A stretch of DNA of 25,154 nt from positions 1 to 25,154 of the forward strand of contig SYNW01000085.1 in NCBI GenBank assembly GCA_005805045.1, written 5' to 3'. How positions within the stretch are numbered: position 1 is the first letter of the stretch; each line of letters opens with the position of its first letter. The notes beneath the pieces are model-generated. The model saw only the letters and a list, made by a program, of their open reading frames with translations. It had not been told where the DNA came from and made no database searches. The translations under genes were made by a program, and so were the position numbers. Shown here piece by piece: positions 7,787 through 16,296 of the stretch. The stretch comes from Actinomycetota bacterium (GTDB taxonomy: Bacteria; Actinomycetota; Acidimicrobiia; Acidimicrobiales; Ilumatobacteraceae).

Positions 7787-9805
7787 CTTGAGTTTTGCCA
7801 TCGGCACGTGGCAGCGCATGAAGTGACCGGGTTCGACCTCAGTCAAGTTCGGTTCTTCGGTTTCGCAAAGTGCCTCGTAACCCGAGCCTTCCTTGCGCGG
7901 GCAACGTGGGTTCAACACACAGCCGCTTGGCGGTTTACTCGGGCTCGGCACGACACCAGTCAACGGAATTCGCTTGCGTGTCGAACCATCGATGTTTGGC
8001 ACCGATGACAACAACGCTTCGGTGTACGGATGAAACGGCCCATTAAATACGCGCTGTGAGGTGCCGAACTCCACCACGCGACCCAAATACAGCACGGCGA
8101 TGCGATCAGAGATGTAACGCACCACGCCAAGGTCATGCGAAATAAAAATAAAACTTGTTTGGTCTTGTTTCTGCAAGTCGACTAGAAGATTCAAAATCGC
8201 CGCTTGAACCGAAACATCAAGTGCCGAAGTTGGTTCATCACAAAGGACAATTTGCGGCGCTCCCGCGAATGCCCGGGCAATTGCCACGCGTTGCTTAAGA
8301 CCCCCCGAAAGTTGCACTGGTCGCGCACCATGCAGACTCGCCTCCACGCGCATGCCCAGCAATAACTCGTGGGCCCGTTTGATTGACGACTGTGCGCTAA
8401 ACCCACGCAGACGCTCAACTGCTCGCCCGACAATTCGAGTCACGCTATGGCGACGATTCAATGCCTGATCAGGGTTCTGAAAGACGATCTGAATCCCACC
8501 GATATCCTGCACATCGCGACGATTTAAAGTTTTGGCCAGACCTTTGCCATCAAGCGTGATGATGCCACCATCTTCGGGTTCAACCAAACCTAGAACAAGT
8601 TTGGCAATTGTTGTCTTTCCTGAACCCGACTCACCAACCAAACCAAGGGTCTCACCAACACCCAAAGTCAGCGAGACATCATTGATCACTCGAATTCGAT
8701 GACCGTCTTGAGTGAAGACTTTCGACAAATGACTGATGTCAAGCAGAGTGTCGCCAACCTTTGTCGAGTGACCTTTCGCTTCCGGCACATATTCAATCTG
8801 TTCGACCGACCGCGGCAGCGAACCGGCTTTGTCGCTATGAAAGCATCGTGCAACATGCGCACCATCTATCGTCACCATCTGCGGTGGCTGTGTTCGACAC
8901 TTGTCGTCGACCAACGCACAGCGCGCTGCAAACACGCACCCATCAAATTTTGTGCCGAGTGCGGGCGGCGTACCCGGAATCGTGTCCAAACGATCGGTAC
9001 TCTTGTGCAGACCACCACGCGGAATGCAGCGCAACAAGCCGACCGTATACGGATGGCTTGGATTATTGAACAAATCTGCGGTTGCGCCTTGCTCAACGAG
9101 CGTGCCTGCATAAAGAACTCCAACACGATCGCACATGTTTCTAATCACACCCAAGTTATGACTGATGAACAAAACCGCTGTACCTGTGTCGCGACGCAAC
9201 TCACGTACCAAATCAAGAACTTCAGCCTCAACGGTGGCATCAAGACCAGTCGTTGGTTCATCCATCACCAAAAGTCGCGGATTAGACGCCAACGCCATCG
9301 CAATTACTACGCGCTGAGCCATGCCACCTGACAATTGGTGTGCGTAACGGCGCATCACTTGTGCTGGGTCTGAAATCTGAACTTGTACGAGTGCGGCTTG
9401 TGCCCTCTCAATCGCCTCAGATTTTGACGCACCATTTAGTTCAAAGACCTCGGCAATTTGCTTGCCGATTCTGATGGTTGGGTTCAGCGCAGTAGATGGG
9501 TTCTGATAAACCATTGAGATCGCCGAGCGACGCAGTTGTGCAACATCTCCTTCGTCAATTTCAACGATGCTTTTGCCCTCAAAAAAAATCTCACCGCCAG
9601 TTATCTTGCCGTTACGAGGCAAGTATCGCATTGCGGCGAAAGCCACCGTCGACTTTCCGCAACCAGACTCACCCACAAGCCCATATGCCTCACCAGGAGC
9701 GATCGAAAATGAGATGTCACGCAAAACTTGACGATCAATACCGCGAACTGTGTATGAAACTTCAAGATCATGCAGTTCAAGCGTCGGAATGTTAGTAGTG
9801 CTCAT
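7772..9805 (-). CDS. Peptide/nickel-type ABC transporter, fused double ATP-binding protein (DppD-DppF type)
   Basis: The 677-residue protein contains two complete ABC ATPase domains, replacing the separate DppD/OppD and DppF/OppF subunits. Domain 1 has Walker A GESGCGKS at 45-52, signature LSGG at 158-161 and Walker B MDEP at 181-184. Domain 2 has Walker A GESGSGKT at 391-398, LSGG at 499-502 and CDEP at 522-525. Each half ends in the oligopeptide-transporter C-terminal region with four cysteines: Cys290, 296, 303 and 321 in the first, and a similar C-x5-C set at the end of the second. These regions are reported to bind an iron-sulfur cluster in some Dpp transporters. The start ATG overlaps the stop of the permease C gene (ATGA). 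It is cytoplasmic and drives import through the two permeases. The substrate cannot be told. Confidence 0.95.
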   Translation of the reverse strand: MSTTNIPTLELHDLEVSYTVRGIDRQVLRDISFSIAPGEAYGLVGESGCGKSTVAFAAMRYLPRNGKITGGEIFFEGKSIVEIDEGDVAQLRRSAISMVYQNPSTALNPTIRIGKQIAEVFELNGASKSEAIERAQAALVQVQISDPAQVMRRYAHQLSGGMAQRVVIAMALASNPRLLVMDEPTTGLDATVEAEVLDLVRELRRDTGTAVLFISHNLGVIRNMCDRVGVLYAGTLVEQGATADLFNNPSHPYTVGLLRCIPRGGLHKSTDRLDTIPGTPPALGTKFDGCVFAARCALVDDKCRTQPPQMVTIDGAHVARCFHSDKAGSLPRSVEQIEYVPEAKGHSTKVGDTLLDISHLSKVFTQDGHRIRVINDVSLTLGVGETLGLVGESGSGKTTIAKLVLGLVEPEDGGIITLDGKGLAKTLNRRDVQDIGGIQIVFQNPDQALNRRHSVTRIVGRAVERLRGFSAQSSIKRAHELLLGMRVEASLHGARPVQLSGGLKQRVAIARAFAGAPQIVLCDEPTSALDVSVQAAILNLLVDLQKQDQTSFIFISHDLGVVRYISDRIAVLYLGRVVEFGTSQRVFNGPFHPYTEALLSSVPNIDGSTRKRIPLTGVVPSPSKPPSGCVLNPRCPRKEGSGYEALCETEEPNLTEVEPGHFMRCHVPMAKLKQLQS

Positions 9806-10665
9806 AACTCAAAGACCTCAAGCAATGCATCTGAGATTAAGTTGATGCTGACTGCAATTGAAGCGATCGCTAGCGAAGGAAACAAAGTAGGCCACCAGAT
9901 CTCGGAGAAAATCAAAGACCAAGTATCGGCAACTTGTGTTCCCCAGTCAGGTGAGCCGGCTTCAAGACCCGCGCCCAAGAATGAAAGGGTCGCGACGGCG
10001 AAAATCGCATATCCAAGCCGCACTGTGAATTCGACGATCAAAGTTGGCAACACGTTAGGAAGAACTTCTCGAAACAAAATGTGCGCAGTTTTTTCGGTGC
10101 GCAGTTTTGCAGCGGCAACATACTCGAGCTCAGATTCACCCAACACCGCTGCACGCACAGTTCGCGCCACATTTGGCGTAAAAATTATTCCAATGATCAG
10201 AATCGTTATGACTGATGATGCGCGACCAATCGCAGCGACCGCTAAAAGCGCAATAATGATGACTGGTATGGCCGAAATGGCTTCAAGAATACGCATCAAC
10301 ACCATGTCGAACCTGCCCTTGAGATAACCGGCAGTCAAACCAAGAGATGCTCCGACAAATGCTCCGAGCAAAGTTGCAAGAAAAGAGATGACAATAATGA
10401 TTCTTGAACCAATAATCACTCTTGAGTAAACATCTCGTCCACTGCTGTCGGTACCGAACCAATACTTCAAAGACGGTGAAGAACTTATTGATTCATAGTC
10501 CGCGAAGTCTTGATCGTATCTTGCCACTAACTTGCCAAAGATCGCACTAAACACCCAGAAGGCCAAGATTGATGCCCCAATGATGAATGCTTTGTTCTTT
10601 TTGAGAACTGCCAGACGTTCACTTAGTTCCATCTGTTTGGTTTGTTTCGAAGTTTCGTCTGTCAC
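9802..10665 (-). CDS. Peptide-type ABC transporter permease, DppC family
   Basis: This is a 287-residue inner-membrane permease. I place the start at the GTG at 10665, which overlaps the stop of the upstream permease gene by 4 bp (GTGA). The frame is open 23 codons further, but that would overlap the neighbour by about 70 bp. The protein has an N-terminal membrane segment (KAFIIGASILAFWVFSAIFG) followed by several more. The ATPase-coupling EAA loop is seen as EYVAAAKLRTEKTAHILFRE with NVLPTLIVE. An SSGRDVYSRV motif is typical of DppC/OppC proteins. Its stop overlaps the ATPase start. It pairs with the DppB-type protein to form the translocation channel. Confidence 0.93.
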   Translation of the reverse strand: MTDETSKQTKQMELSERLAVLKKNKAFIIGASILAFWVFSAIFGKLVARYDQDFADYESISSSPSLKYWFGTDSSGRDVYSRVIIGSRIIIVISFLATLLGAFVGASLGLTAGYLKGRFDMVLMRILEAISAIPVIIIALLAVAAIGRASSVITILIIGIIFTPNVARTVRAAVLGESELEYVAAAKLRTEKTAHILFREVLPNVLPTLIVEFTVRLGYAIFAVATLSFLGAGLEAGSPDWGTQVADTWSLIFSEIWWPTLFPSLAIASIAVSINLISDALLEVFEL

Positions 10666-11618
10666 TCGGTCACCCTTTGTCGAATGCGTGGGTTTAGAAC
10701 TGCGAACAATATGTCGGCGATCAACTGAAAACAAACAACGACTACACCAGTGAGAAATACCGCACTCTGCAACAGCGGAAAGTCTCTAGCAATAACAGCC
10801 TTTAACAACGTATTGCCGAAGCCTGGATAGTTGAAAACTCTTTCAATCGCGATGAGTCCACCCACGAGATAAGGAACCTGCGTCGCAATAACTGCGATTG
10901 TCGGCAACAAAGCGTTACGCAGCACATGTCTGAACACTGCAGTTTTTCGTGAAAGACCCTTAAGAACTGCTGTGCGCATGTAATCAGAGTCAAGCGCTTC
11001 GATCACACCTGCTCGGGTGATTCTTGAAATGTAACCAAACAACACAAAGAGCAATGCAATCGACGGCAGCAAAAGGTGATAGACGCTATTAATAAGATTT
11101 GGGTTCTCTTCATTCGGAAATGCCGAAACAGGAAAAACGCGAAACACCACGCCAAAGATGAGAATTAAGATAACCCCCCAAACGAATTCCGGGATTACGG
11201 CAGCAGACAAACCTCCGACAGTCAACATTCGGTCAACTTTTTTACCCCTATTCATCGCCGCAGCGATGCCACCCAAAATACTGATTGGCGCAATCAAGAT
11301 CAATGCGACAATTGCCAACTGCGCAGATTTGGCTGCTGCGGGCCCCAAGACTTCAGAGACAGGCAGTGCAAACTTAAAGGAAGTGCCCAAATCACCCGTC
11401 ATCACACCACCCATCCATCGGCCATATTGCACGACTAGTGGCTTGTCAAAACCTTTTTCTTTATTCCAAATTTCGTAGGCTTCAGGCGACGCGTCTCTTC
11501 CGAGAGTTTGTTTGGCGATATCTCCGGGCAAAATTGAAGTCATCAAAAAAATAATCACCGAGACAATAACCAACGTCAAGATAGACAGCCCCACTCGCTT
11601 GACGATAAATCTCAGCAT
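10662..11618 (-). CDS. Peptide-type ABC transporter permease, DppB family
   Basis: The 318-residue permease begins MLRFIVKRVGLSILTLVIVSVIIFLMTSILPGD, the standard first membrane helix and PGD motif of DppB/OppB proteins. The coupling loop reads DSDYMRTAVLKGLSRKTAVFRHVLRNALLP, which matches the family. The ATG is at 11618. It is the second gene of the operon, 123 bp after the stop of the solute-binding-protein gene, with a strong hairpin in the gap. Its stop overlaps the next permease start in GTGA. Confidence 0.94.
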   Translation of the reverse strand: MLRFIVKRVGLSILTLVIVSVIIFLMTSILPGDIAKQTLGRDASPEAYEIWNKEKGFDKPLVVQYGRWMGGVMTGDLGTSFKFALPVSEVLGPAAAKSAQLAIVALILIAPISILGGIAAAMNRGKKVDRMLTVGGLSAAVIPEFVWGVILILIFGVVFRVFPVSAFPNEENPNLINSVYHLLLPSIALLFVLFGYISRITRAGVIEALDSDYMRTAVLKGLSRKTAVFRHVLRNALLPTIAVIATQVPYLVGGLIAIERVFNYPGFGNTLLKAVIARDFPLLQSAVFLTGVVVVCFQLIADILFAVLNPRIRQRVTE

Positions 11619-11671
11619 AGAAGTCTCAAGTTTAACAACACGCTCAAAACCTCTTGACTAACTGGATAAAC

Positions 11672-11713
11672 GAAGAAGAGACCGACCTAATCTTCGAGGC
11701 CGGTCTCTTCTTC
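11672..11713 (-). terminator. Strong hairpin between the binding-protein and permease genes (partial terminator or mRNA stabiliser)
   Basis: A perfect 13-bp inverted repeat (11672-11684 with 11701-11713, arms GAAGAAGAGACCG and its complement) encloses a 16-base loop. The loop can extend the stem with CCT/AGG (11686-11688 and 11697-11699). On the transcribed minus strand only a short T run (GTTTATCC) follows. This suggests partial termination or protection of the upstream mRNA, which would raise binding protein relative to the membrane components. Confidence 0.65.
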
Positions 11714-11741
11714 TAATTTTACTTTGAAATTCAATTCGCTC

Positions 11742-13370
11742 TTAGGCGTTTTTGCCTGTGCTCCAAACCGCACCTTGCTGATTGAACTCGACACCCTTAA
11801 CTTTGTTCGAAGTTACCGAAACACGGATCTCGTTGTAGGCAACGATGATCGGTGTGTGCACGAGTGATGCCTTCTGAATTGCCGAACTTGCTTTCTTCTT
11901 TTCTTTCTCTGACAATGCTGATTGCCATGCGATAATCGCTTCGTCCAGTTCGGGTGCATCTAAGTAAGCAGGGTTCCAGTCACCTGATGAGAACCACTCA
12001 CGTGCAAGGTACTCGTCAGGGGTTGGACGACCGGCCCATTCGGCAATACCAAATTCGCTGGCAAGCCATTCACCCTTGTTCTCAACTTTTGAGCCCTTTA
12101 CTGATGGATAGACAGAGTAGGCATACCATCTTGCGCCACCACCGTCTGAGCCGTCGAGATCAACTGTTACGTCAATTCCGACTTCTTTGCACGACGACTT
12201 CACGAACTGAGTGAACTTGTCAATGTCGTCGCGCTTCCAACTCTGAAGAGTCACTTTAAAGCCGTTCGGCACACCCGCTTCTGCAAGCAATTCTTTTGCG
12301 CGAGCGATATCTTGCTTTCGCTGTGGAACACTCTTGTCCGCAGTCGGGAACGAGTCCATTACTGAGTCGTTGGCAACCAATGCATAGCCGCCCATAACAC
12401 CCTTAATGTATGCTTCGCGATCAAGTGTCAACGCAATTGCTTCACGAACACGCTTGTCGGTCAATTGACCGATATCGCATCGCATGTGCATGTGCAGACC
12501 ACCGCAAGTTGCGACCGTAGTCCTGTAGAACTCTGACTCAGGAAGTGCTTCTGCCTCTAGGCCGTTAAGCAAATGGATCGAATCAAGCTCCCCGGTCTTC
12601 AAGGCAGGAATTGCCGCGCTCTGCGAAACGTACTGGATTTGCTCCATTGTTTCAAACGCTGGACGTCGTGATTTGTCAAAGTAGTCCGGATTGCGCTTGA
12701 ACACCGTCTTTTCGTTCATCACGTGCGAGACCATAATCCACCGACCGGCACCATTCATCTTGGTCACCCATGACTCGTCGCCCTTCTCACCATTCTTCAT
12801 GATGAGCAGTCCATAGTTGGAACTTGCAACTGCATATGGGAAGTTTCCATTGACCTTTGACAAGTCGAAGCGAATTGTTTTTTCATCGACTTTTACGATG
12901 CCCTCTGAGGTGCAATCGCCAAGTCGACCGGCTGACTGTGACTTATTGTCTGGGTTCAGGTGCGACTGGATCGTGTACACAACGTCGTCTGCTGTAAGCG
13001 GAGTACCGTCATGGAATTTTGCGTCGGTGCGAATTGTAAAAGTCCATGTCTTACCTTGGTCTGAGCCCACCCACTTTGTCGCGATGCTTGGCTTAAGCGT
13101 TCCGTCTGGAGCGACATCAATCAGCCAAGCTCCAACCGCACTGAGAATGCCGAGCGAACCACCTTTAGACATCCAAGGTGCTGCTGGGCCTTCTTGTTCT
13201 TGAGCTGCAACCCTGAAAACCGTTTTGTCTGATCCAGAGCCAGAAGAGCAACCACCCAACATCTGGGAGAGCGGAACGGCGACTCCAGTTGCTACAGCTG
13301 CTTGGATAAAATGACGGCGTGACAAGCCACTCTTTGTGACTTCGCTTTTTGTTTGCTCTATTGCTGACAT
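11742..13370 (-). CDS. ABC transporter substrate-binding lipoprotein, family 5 (peptide/nickel/opine type), Tat-exported
   Basis: This is a 542-residue extracellular solute-binding protein of the SBP_bac_5 family. I chose the ATG at 13370 because AAGGGG lies just upstream; a GTG at 13400 has no ribosome binding site. The N terminus is a Tat lipoprotein signal: SRRHFIQ (17-23), a hydrophobic stretch, then lipobox LGGC with the lipidated Cys41. The mature part shows family landmarks such as LKPSIATKWVGSDQGKTWTFTIRTDAKFHDGTPLTADDVVYTIQS and KRNPDY, and VREAIALTLDREAYIKGV later on. It is anchored outside the membrane and delivers ligand to the DppB/C-type permeases. The ligand may be a peptide, an opine or another small amine; sequence alone does not decide. 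Confidence 0.94.
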   Translation of the reverse strand: MSAIEQTKSEVTKSGLSRRHFIQAAVATGVAVPLSQMLGGCSSGSGSDKTVFRVAAQEQEGPAAPWMSKGGSLGILSAVGAWLIDVAPDGTLKPSIATKWVGSDQGKTWTFTIRTDAKFHDGTPLTADDVVYTIQSHLNPDNKSQSAGRLGDCTSEGIVKVDEKTIRFDLSKVNGNFPYAVASSNYGLLIMKNGEKGDESWVTKMNGAGRWIMVSHVMNEKTVFKRNPDYFDKSRRPAFETMEQIQYVSQSAAIPALKTGELDSIHLLNGLEAEALPESEFYRTTVATCGGLHMHMRCDIGQLTDKRVREAIALTLDREAYIKGVMGGYALVANDSVMDSFPTADKSVPQRKQDIARAKELLAEAGVPNGFKVTLQSWKRDDIDKFTQFVKSSCKEVGIDVTVDLDGSDGGGARWYAYSVYPSVKGSKVENKGEWLASEFGIAEWAGRPTPDEYLAREWFSSGDWNPAYLDAPELDEAIIAWQSALSEKEKKKASSAIQKASLVHTPIIVAYNEIRVSVTSNKVKGVEFNQQGAVWSTGKNA

Positions 13371-13443
13371 GGCTCCCCTTGTTTTTTGGATATTGATCAC
13401 GGTGATTTGTTACTAAAAACCCGGCCCCACCAAACCGAACCCT

Positions 13444-13449
13444 TACTAT
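13444..13449 (-). promoter_or_regulatory. Candidate -10 of the ABC transporter operon promoter
   Basis: On the minus strand TATAGT is a good -10 match, with a weak -35-like TTTGCG about 18 bp upstream. Transcription would start near 13437 and leave a leader of about 65 bases that ends in the AAGGGG ribosome binding site. The rest of the 188-bp gap (13371-13558) holds two loose inverted repeats (see the rejected items) and no recognisable riboswitch. Confidence 0.4.
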
Positions 13450-13558
13450 AAGCCAAATGGCACAGCCCCGCAAATCACAACGATGTGGCAACCCGCCGTT
13501 TTTAGACCCCGTTCAGCCCGAAGATTTGAGGCTTTCGTGCGCTACTTAAACGGCAGAA

Positions 13559-14473
13559 TTAAGCGCTGACGCGGTCTGAAGCCATCTTGGCCCCGACCTT
13601 GCCGATGCGCTCAATTCGCTTAAACAGAGCCTCTCGCGCCTTTTCGGCCTCGTCGGTCAAACCTGAAAGTTGCTCAAGTTTCCAATGACGCATAACAACC
13701 GGCTGCAGAATCTGGTCATGATGAATCAACAAATCATAAATTCCGACGCGAGCAATTTCTCTCGAGAGTTTTTCAAAGTCGGTGATGCCAGTGCCTGGCA
13801 TTGCAAAGGTACGCACTGCTCGCTCGATGCCAATAACCATGTTTGATGGATCAACCGCGATCGCCGCCGTTGCAAGATCACGGTAAAACAAGTAGTGCAA
13901 ATTTTCGTCGTTGCCGACGCGCGACATAATCGCCTCGCCAACTTCGTCGTTCATCATTTTGCCCGTGTTGCGATGGGCGATCCGAGTCGCAAGTTCTTGC
14001 ATGCTCAAATAAGCGAGTGCTTCATAAATATCTAACGGCGCGGGCACTTGCCCACTGCGCACTTGTTGCATTCGTGCACGCTCTAGTGCAACCGGGTCAA
14101 TCGCACGCGTCACCGTCAAATAATCGCGAATAACAATTGAGTGTCGACCTTCTTCGGCTGTCCAGTTGCGGCCCCACTCGCCATATGCGCCATCACTGCC
14201 GAACAACTGATCAATATCGCGAAAATAATACGGCAAATTATCTTCGGTAAGCAAATTTACATAAAGCGATGCTCGAATGGCATCTGACATTTCGTTGCTA
14301 ACCAATCCGAAATCTGCATCGTTCTTATCCCATTGTGAGCCAGCCACAAAATCTTTGCCGCGACTGTACGGAACCATCTCGTGCGGAAACCATTCTTTGG
14401 CCACACCCAAATGTCGGTTTAACAATTCACCCGCCACTGGTTCAATTTCTTGCAGAAGTGCGCTCTGGTCCAT
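13559..14473 (-). CDS. desA: Acyl-[acyl-carrier-protein] desaturase (DesA type)
   Basis: The 304-residue enzyme is of the soluble plant-type/actinobacterial stearoyl-ACP desaturase family, which introduces a double bond into acyl-ACP using a di-iron centre and O2. The iron ligands are visible: Glu77 in LLTEDNLPYY, EEGRH at 107-111, Glu160, and DENLHY at 189-194 (Glu190, His193). AAGG precedes the ATG by 7 bases and overlaps the stop of rfbD, so it is translationally coupled to the rhamnose operon. It needs oxygen, so the organism is aerobic or at least oxygen-tolerant. Close relatives are typical of actinobacteria. Confidence 0.93.
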   Translation of the reverse strand: MDQSALLQEIEPVAGELLNRHLGVAKEWFPHEMVPYSRGKDFVAGSQWDKNDADFGLVSNEMSDAIRASLYVNLLTEDNLPYYFRDIDQLFGSDGAYGEWGRNWTAEEGRHSIVIRDYLTVTRAIDPVALERARMQQVRSGQVPAPLDIYEALAYLSMQELATRIAHRNTGKMMNDEVGEAIMSRVGNDENLHYLFYRDLATAAIAVDPSNMVIGIERAVRTFAMPGTGITDFEKLSREIARVGIYDLLIHHDQILQPVVMRHWKLEQLSGLTDEAEKAREALFKRIERIGKVGAKMASDRVSA

Positions 14474-14482
14474 AGCTAAACC

Positions 14483-15331
14483 TTAACTCGTCAGAAGATC
14501 AACAAGTCGTTGCAATGGTGTGTGATAGTCGTCAAGCAGTTTCAAGTTCTCCCTACGCATTTTGGCGTTATCTAAAACCGAGTTCGCGGGGCGCTTAGCC
14601 GGGCGTTGCGGGCGCAAATCCGCGGTCGCAATAGGTCGCACTCGATTGGGGTCGAGTTCTGCCGCACGCAAGACATCTTGGGCGAAACCAAACCAACTTG
14701 TTGAACCCTGATTCGTGACATGCCAGATACCTGTGCGCGACTGAGCCGCTAAGTCAATCAACAGAGGTGCAACGTCGCTCGTAAAGGTTGGTGAACCAAT
14801 TTGGTCATCAACGAACGTGAGTGTCGAACTCGTGGCTGCGAGTCTCAAGATTGTTTTGACCATGTTGTTGCCGTGCTCGCCACAGGCCCACGAAATGCGC
14901 ACCACCATGTCTTGTGAGAGATCAAGTTGCTGCTCACCGGCGAGCTTGCTCGCACCGTAAACAGATTGAGGATTCGGTGAGTCGCTCTCTATATAAGGTG
15001 TCGGCTTTGTGCCGTCAAAAACATAGTCTGTCGAGATATAAATCACGCGCGCACCAACCTTTCGTGCCGCGCTGACAATGTTGGCGGTGCCGTCACGATT
15101 CACGGCCATTGCTTTTTGTGGGTTTGATTCGCACTCATCAACCGCTGTCCATGCCGCGGCATGAATAATCGCCTCAGGCTCAGCCGCTCTAATCATCTCG
15201 GCGACCTGAGTTTTATCCGTGATATCTAAATCACTGTGTCGGGTTGCAAACAATTCATGACCACAGTTCTGCGCCGACAAAACCAAATCTGAGCCAAGTT
15301 GACCGGCGCCGCCCGTGATGAGAACTTTCAC
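14483..15331 (-). CDS. rfbD: dTDP-4-dehydrorhamnose reductase
   Basis: This 282-residue short-chain dehydrogenase/reductase catalyses the last step of dTDP-L-rhamnose synthesis, reducing dTDP-4-dehydrorhamnose. Visible features are TGGAGQLG at 6-13, HAAAWTAVDECE near 57-68, STDYVFDG at 100-107 and the catalytic YGASK at 125-129. I start it at the GTG at 15331, whose first base is also the last base of the rfbB stop codon. An ATG 30 bp upstream would add ten residues not found in the family. The next gene, desA, begins 9 bp after the stop. Confidence 0.95.
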   Translation of the reverse strand: MKVLITGGAGQLGSDLVLSAQNCGHELFATRHSDLDITDKTQVAEMIRAAEPEAIIHAAAWTAVDECESNPQKAMAVNRDGTANIVSAARKVGARVIYISTDYVFDGTKPTPYIESDSPNPQSVYGASKLAGEQQLDLSQDMVVRISWACGEHGNNMVKTILRLAATSSTLTFVDDQIGSPTFTSDVAPLLIDLAAQSRTGIWHVTNQGSTSWFGFAQDVLRAAELDPNRVRPIATADLRPQRPAKRPANSVLDNAKMRRENLKLLDDYHTPLQRLVDLLTS

Positions 15332-16290
15332 TACTTTTTGGCTTTCAGCGGCTCCCACCACCAGCGATTGCTGCGATACCAGTTCACAGTCGCTTCGAGC
15401 GCTTCGTCAAGCGAGCGCGTGCGCTTCCAGCCGAGTTTTGTGATCTTGGCGATGTCTACCGAATAGCGCCGATCATGACCTAACCGATCGGCCACATATT
15501 GCACGCTCGATTCATCCTTGCCAAGTTGCTTCAAAAGTTTGTCGACCAGCACTCGGTTAGCGGTTTCGTTGCCGGCGCCAATGTTATAAATCTCACCCGC
15601 TTTGCCGTGTTCGAGAGCCATGTGAACGCCCGAACAATGGTCGTCGACATAGATCCAGTCGCGCTCGTTCAGACCATCGCCATACAAAGGGATCTTCTTG
15701 TTGTCGAGCAAATTTGTTGTGAACAACGGAATCGCCTTTTCTGGATATTGAAAAGGCCCGAAATTATTCGTACAACGCGTCACGACCACTGGAGTGCCGT
15801 GTGTTGAAAAATACGACAACGCGATCAGATCACTGCCAGCTTTTGATGCCGAATACGGACTTCTCGGTTCGAGCGGGTCGCCCTCGCGCGACGAACCGGT
15901 CTCTACCGAGCCATAAACCTCGTCGGTGCCAATGTGCAGAACTCGAGCGATGTTCAGCCTTCGTGCTGCGTCGATCACGACATTCGTGCCAAAGCAATTG
16001 GTCAAAATGAAATCTTCGCTGCCGGCAATCGATCTGTCGACATGGCTCTCGGCAGCAAAATGCACAACCGCGTCGTGGCCGGCCATTGCAGATTCGACAT
16101 CGGTCGGCTGACAAATATTGCCTTTGACAAATTTGAACCTTCGATTGTCGTCGACGTCTTTGAGTGTCGACAGATTGCCGGCATATGTCAGCGAGTCGTA
16201 AACGGTGACTTCATGGTCGGTATTGTCGAAAACCCAACGCACGTAATTCGAGCCGATAAACCCGGCGCCGCCAGTGACAAAAATCTTCAT
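15331..16290 (-). CDS. rfbB: dTDP-glucose 4,6-dehydratase
   Basis: This 319-residue extended SDR enzyme converts dTDP-glucose to dTDP-4-keto-6-deoxyglucose. It carries TGGAGFIG (6-13), HFAAESHVDRSI (77-88), the catalytic TDE triad element at 122-124 and YSASK with Tyr146 and Lys150, all as in RmlB. NERDWIYVDDHC (downstream) is the usual substrate loop. It starts 6 bp after the end of rfbC and touches rfbD. The length is slightly short but within the family. Confidence 0.96.
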   Translation of the reverse strand: MKIFVTGGAGFIGSNYVRWVFDNTDHEVTVYDSLTYAGNLSTLKDVDDNRRFKFVKGNICQPTDVESAMAGHDAVVHFAAESHVDRSIAGSEDFILTNCFGTNVVIDAARRLNIARVLHIGTDEVYGSVETGSSREGDPLEPRSPYSASKAGSDLIALSYFSTHGTPVVVTRCTNNFGPFQYPEKAIPLFTTNLLDNKKIPLYGDGLNERDWIYVDDHCSGVHMALEHGKAGEIYNIGAGNETANRVLVDKLLKQLGKDESSVQYVADRLGHDRRYSVDIAKITKLGWKRTRSLDEALEATVNWYRSNRWWWEPLKAKK

Positions 16291-16296
16291 CGTTGA

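Noticed and set aside
8699..9331. 210-codon plus-strand open frame
   Set aside because: Antisense to the double ATPase gene, whose Walker and signature motifs are intact. The translation has no family features.
13371..13400. Upstream GTG (13400) as start of the binding-protein gene
   Set aside because: No ribosome binding site precedes it, while AAGGGG precedes the ATG at 13370, which also gives a normal Tat signal.
13402..13478. GTGATTTG / CAAATCAC inverted repeat flanking the transporter promoter
   Set aside because: 8-base arms with 61 bases between them are easily expected by chance, although they do bracket the candidate -10.
13495..13554. GCCGTTT/AAACGGC inverted repeat as a terminator of desA
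   Set aside because: The 7-base arms are separated by 46 bases and no T-run follows on the minus strand. Too weak to call.
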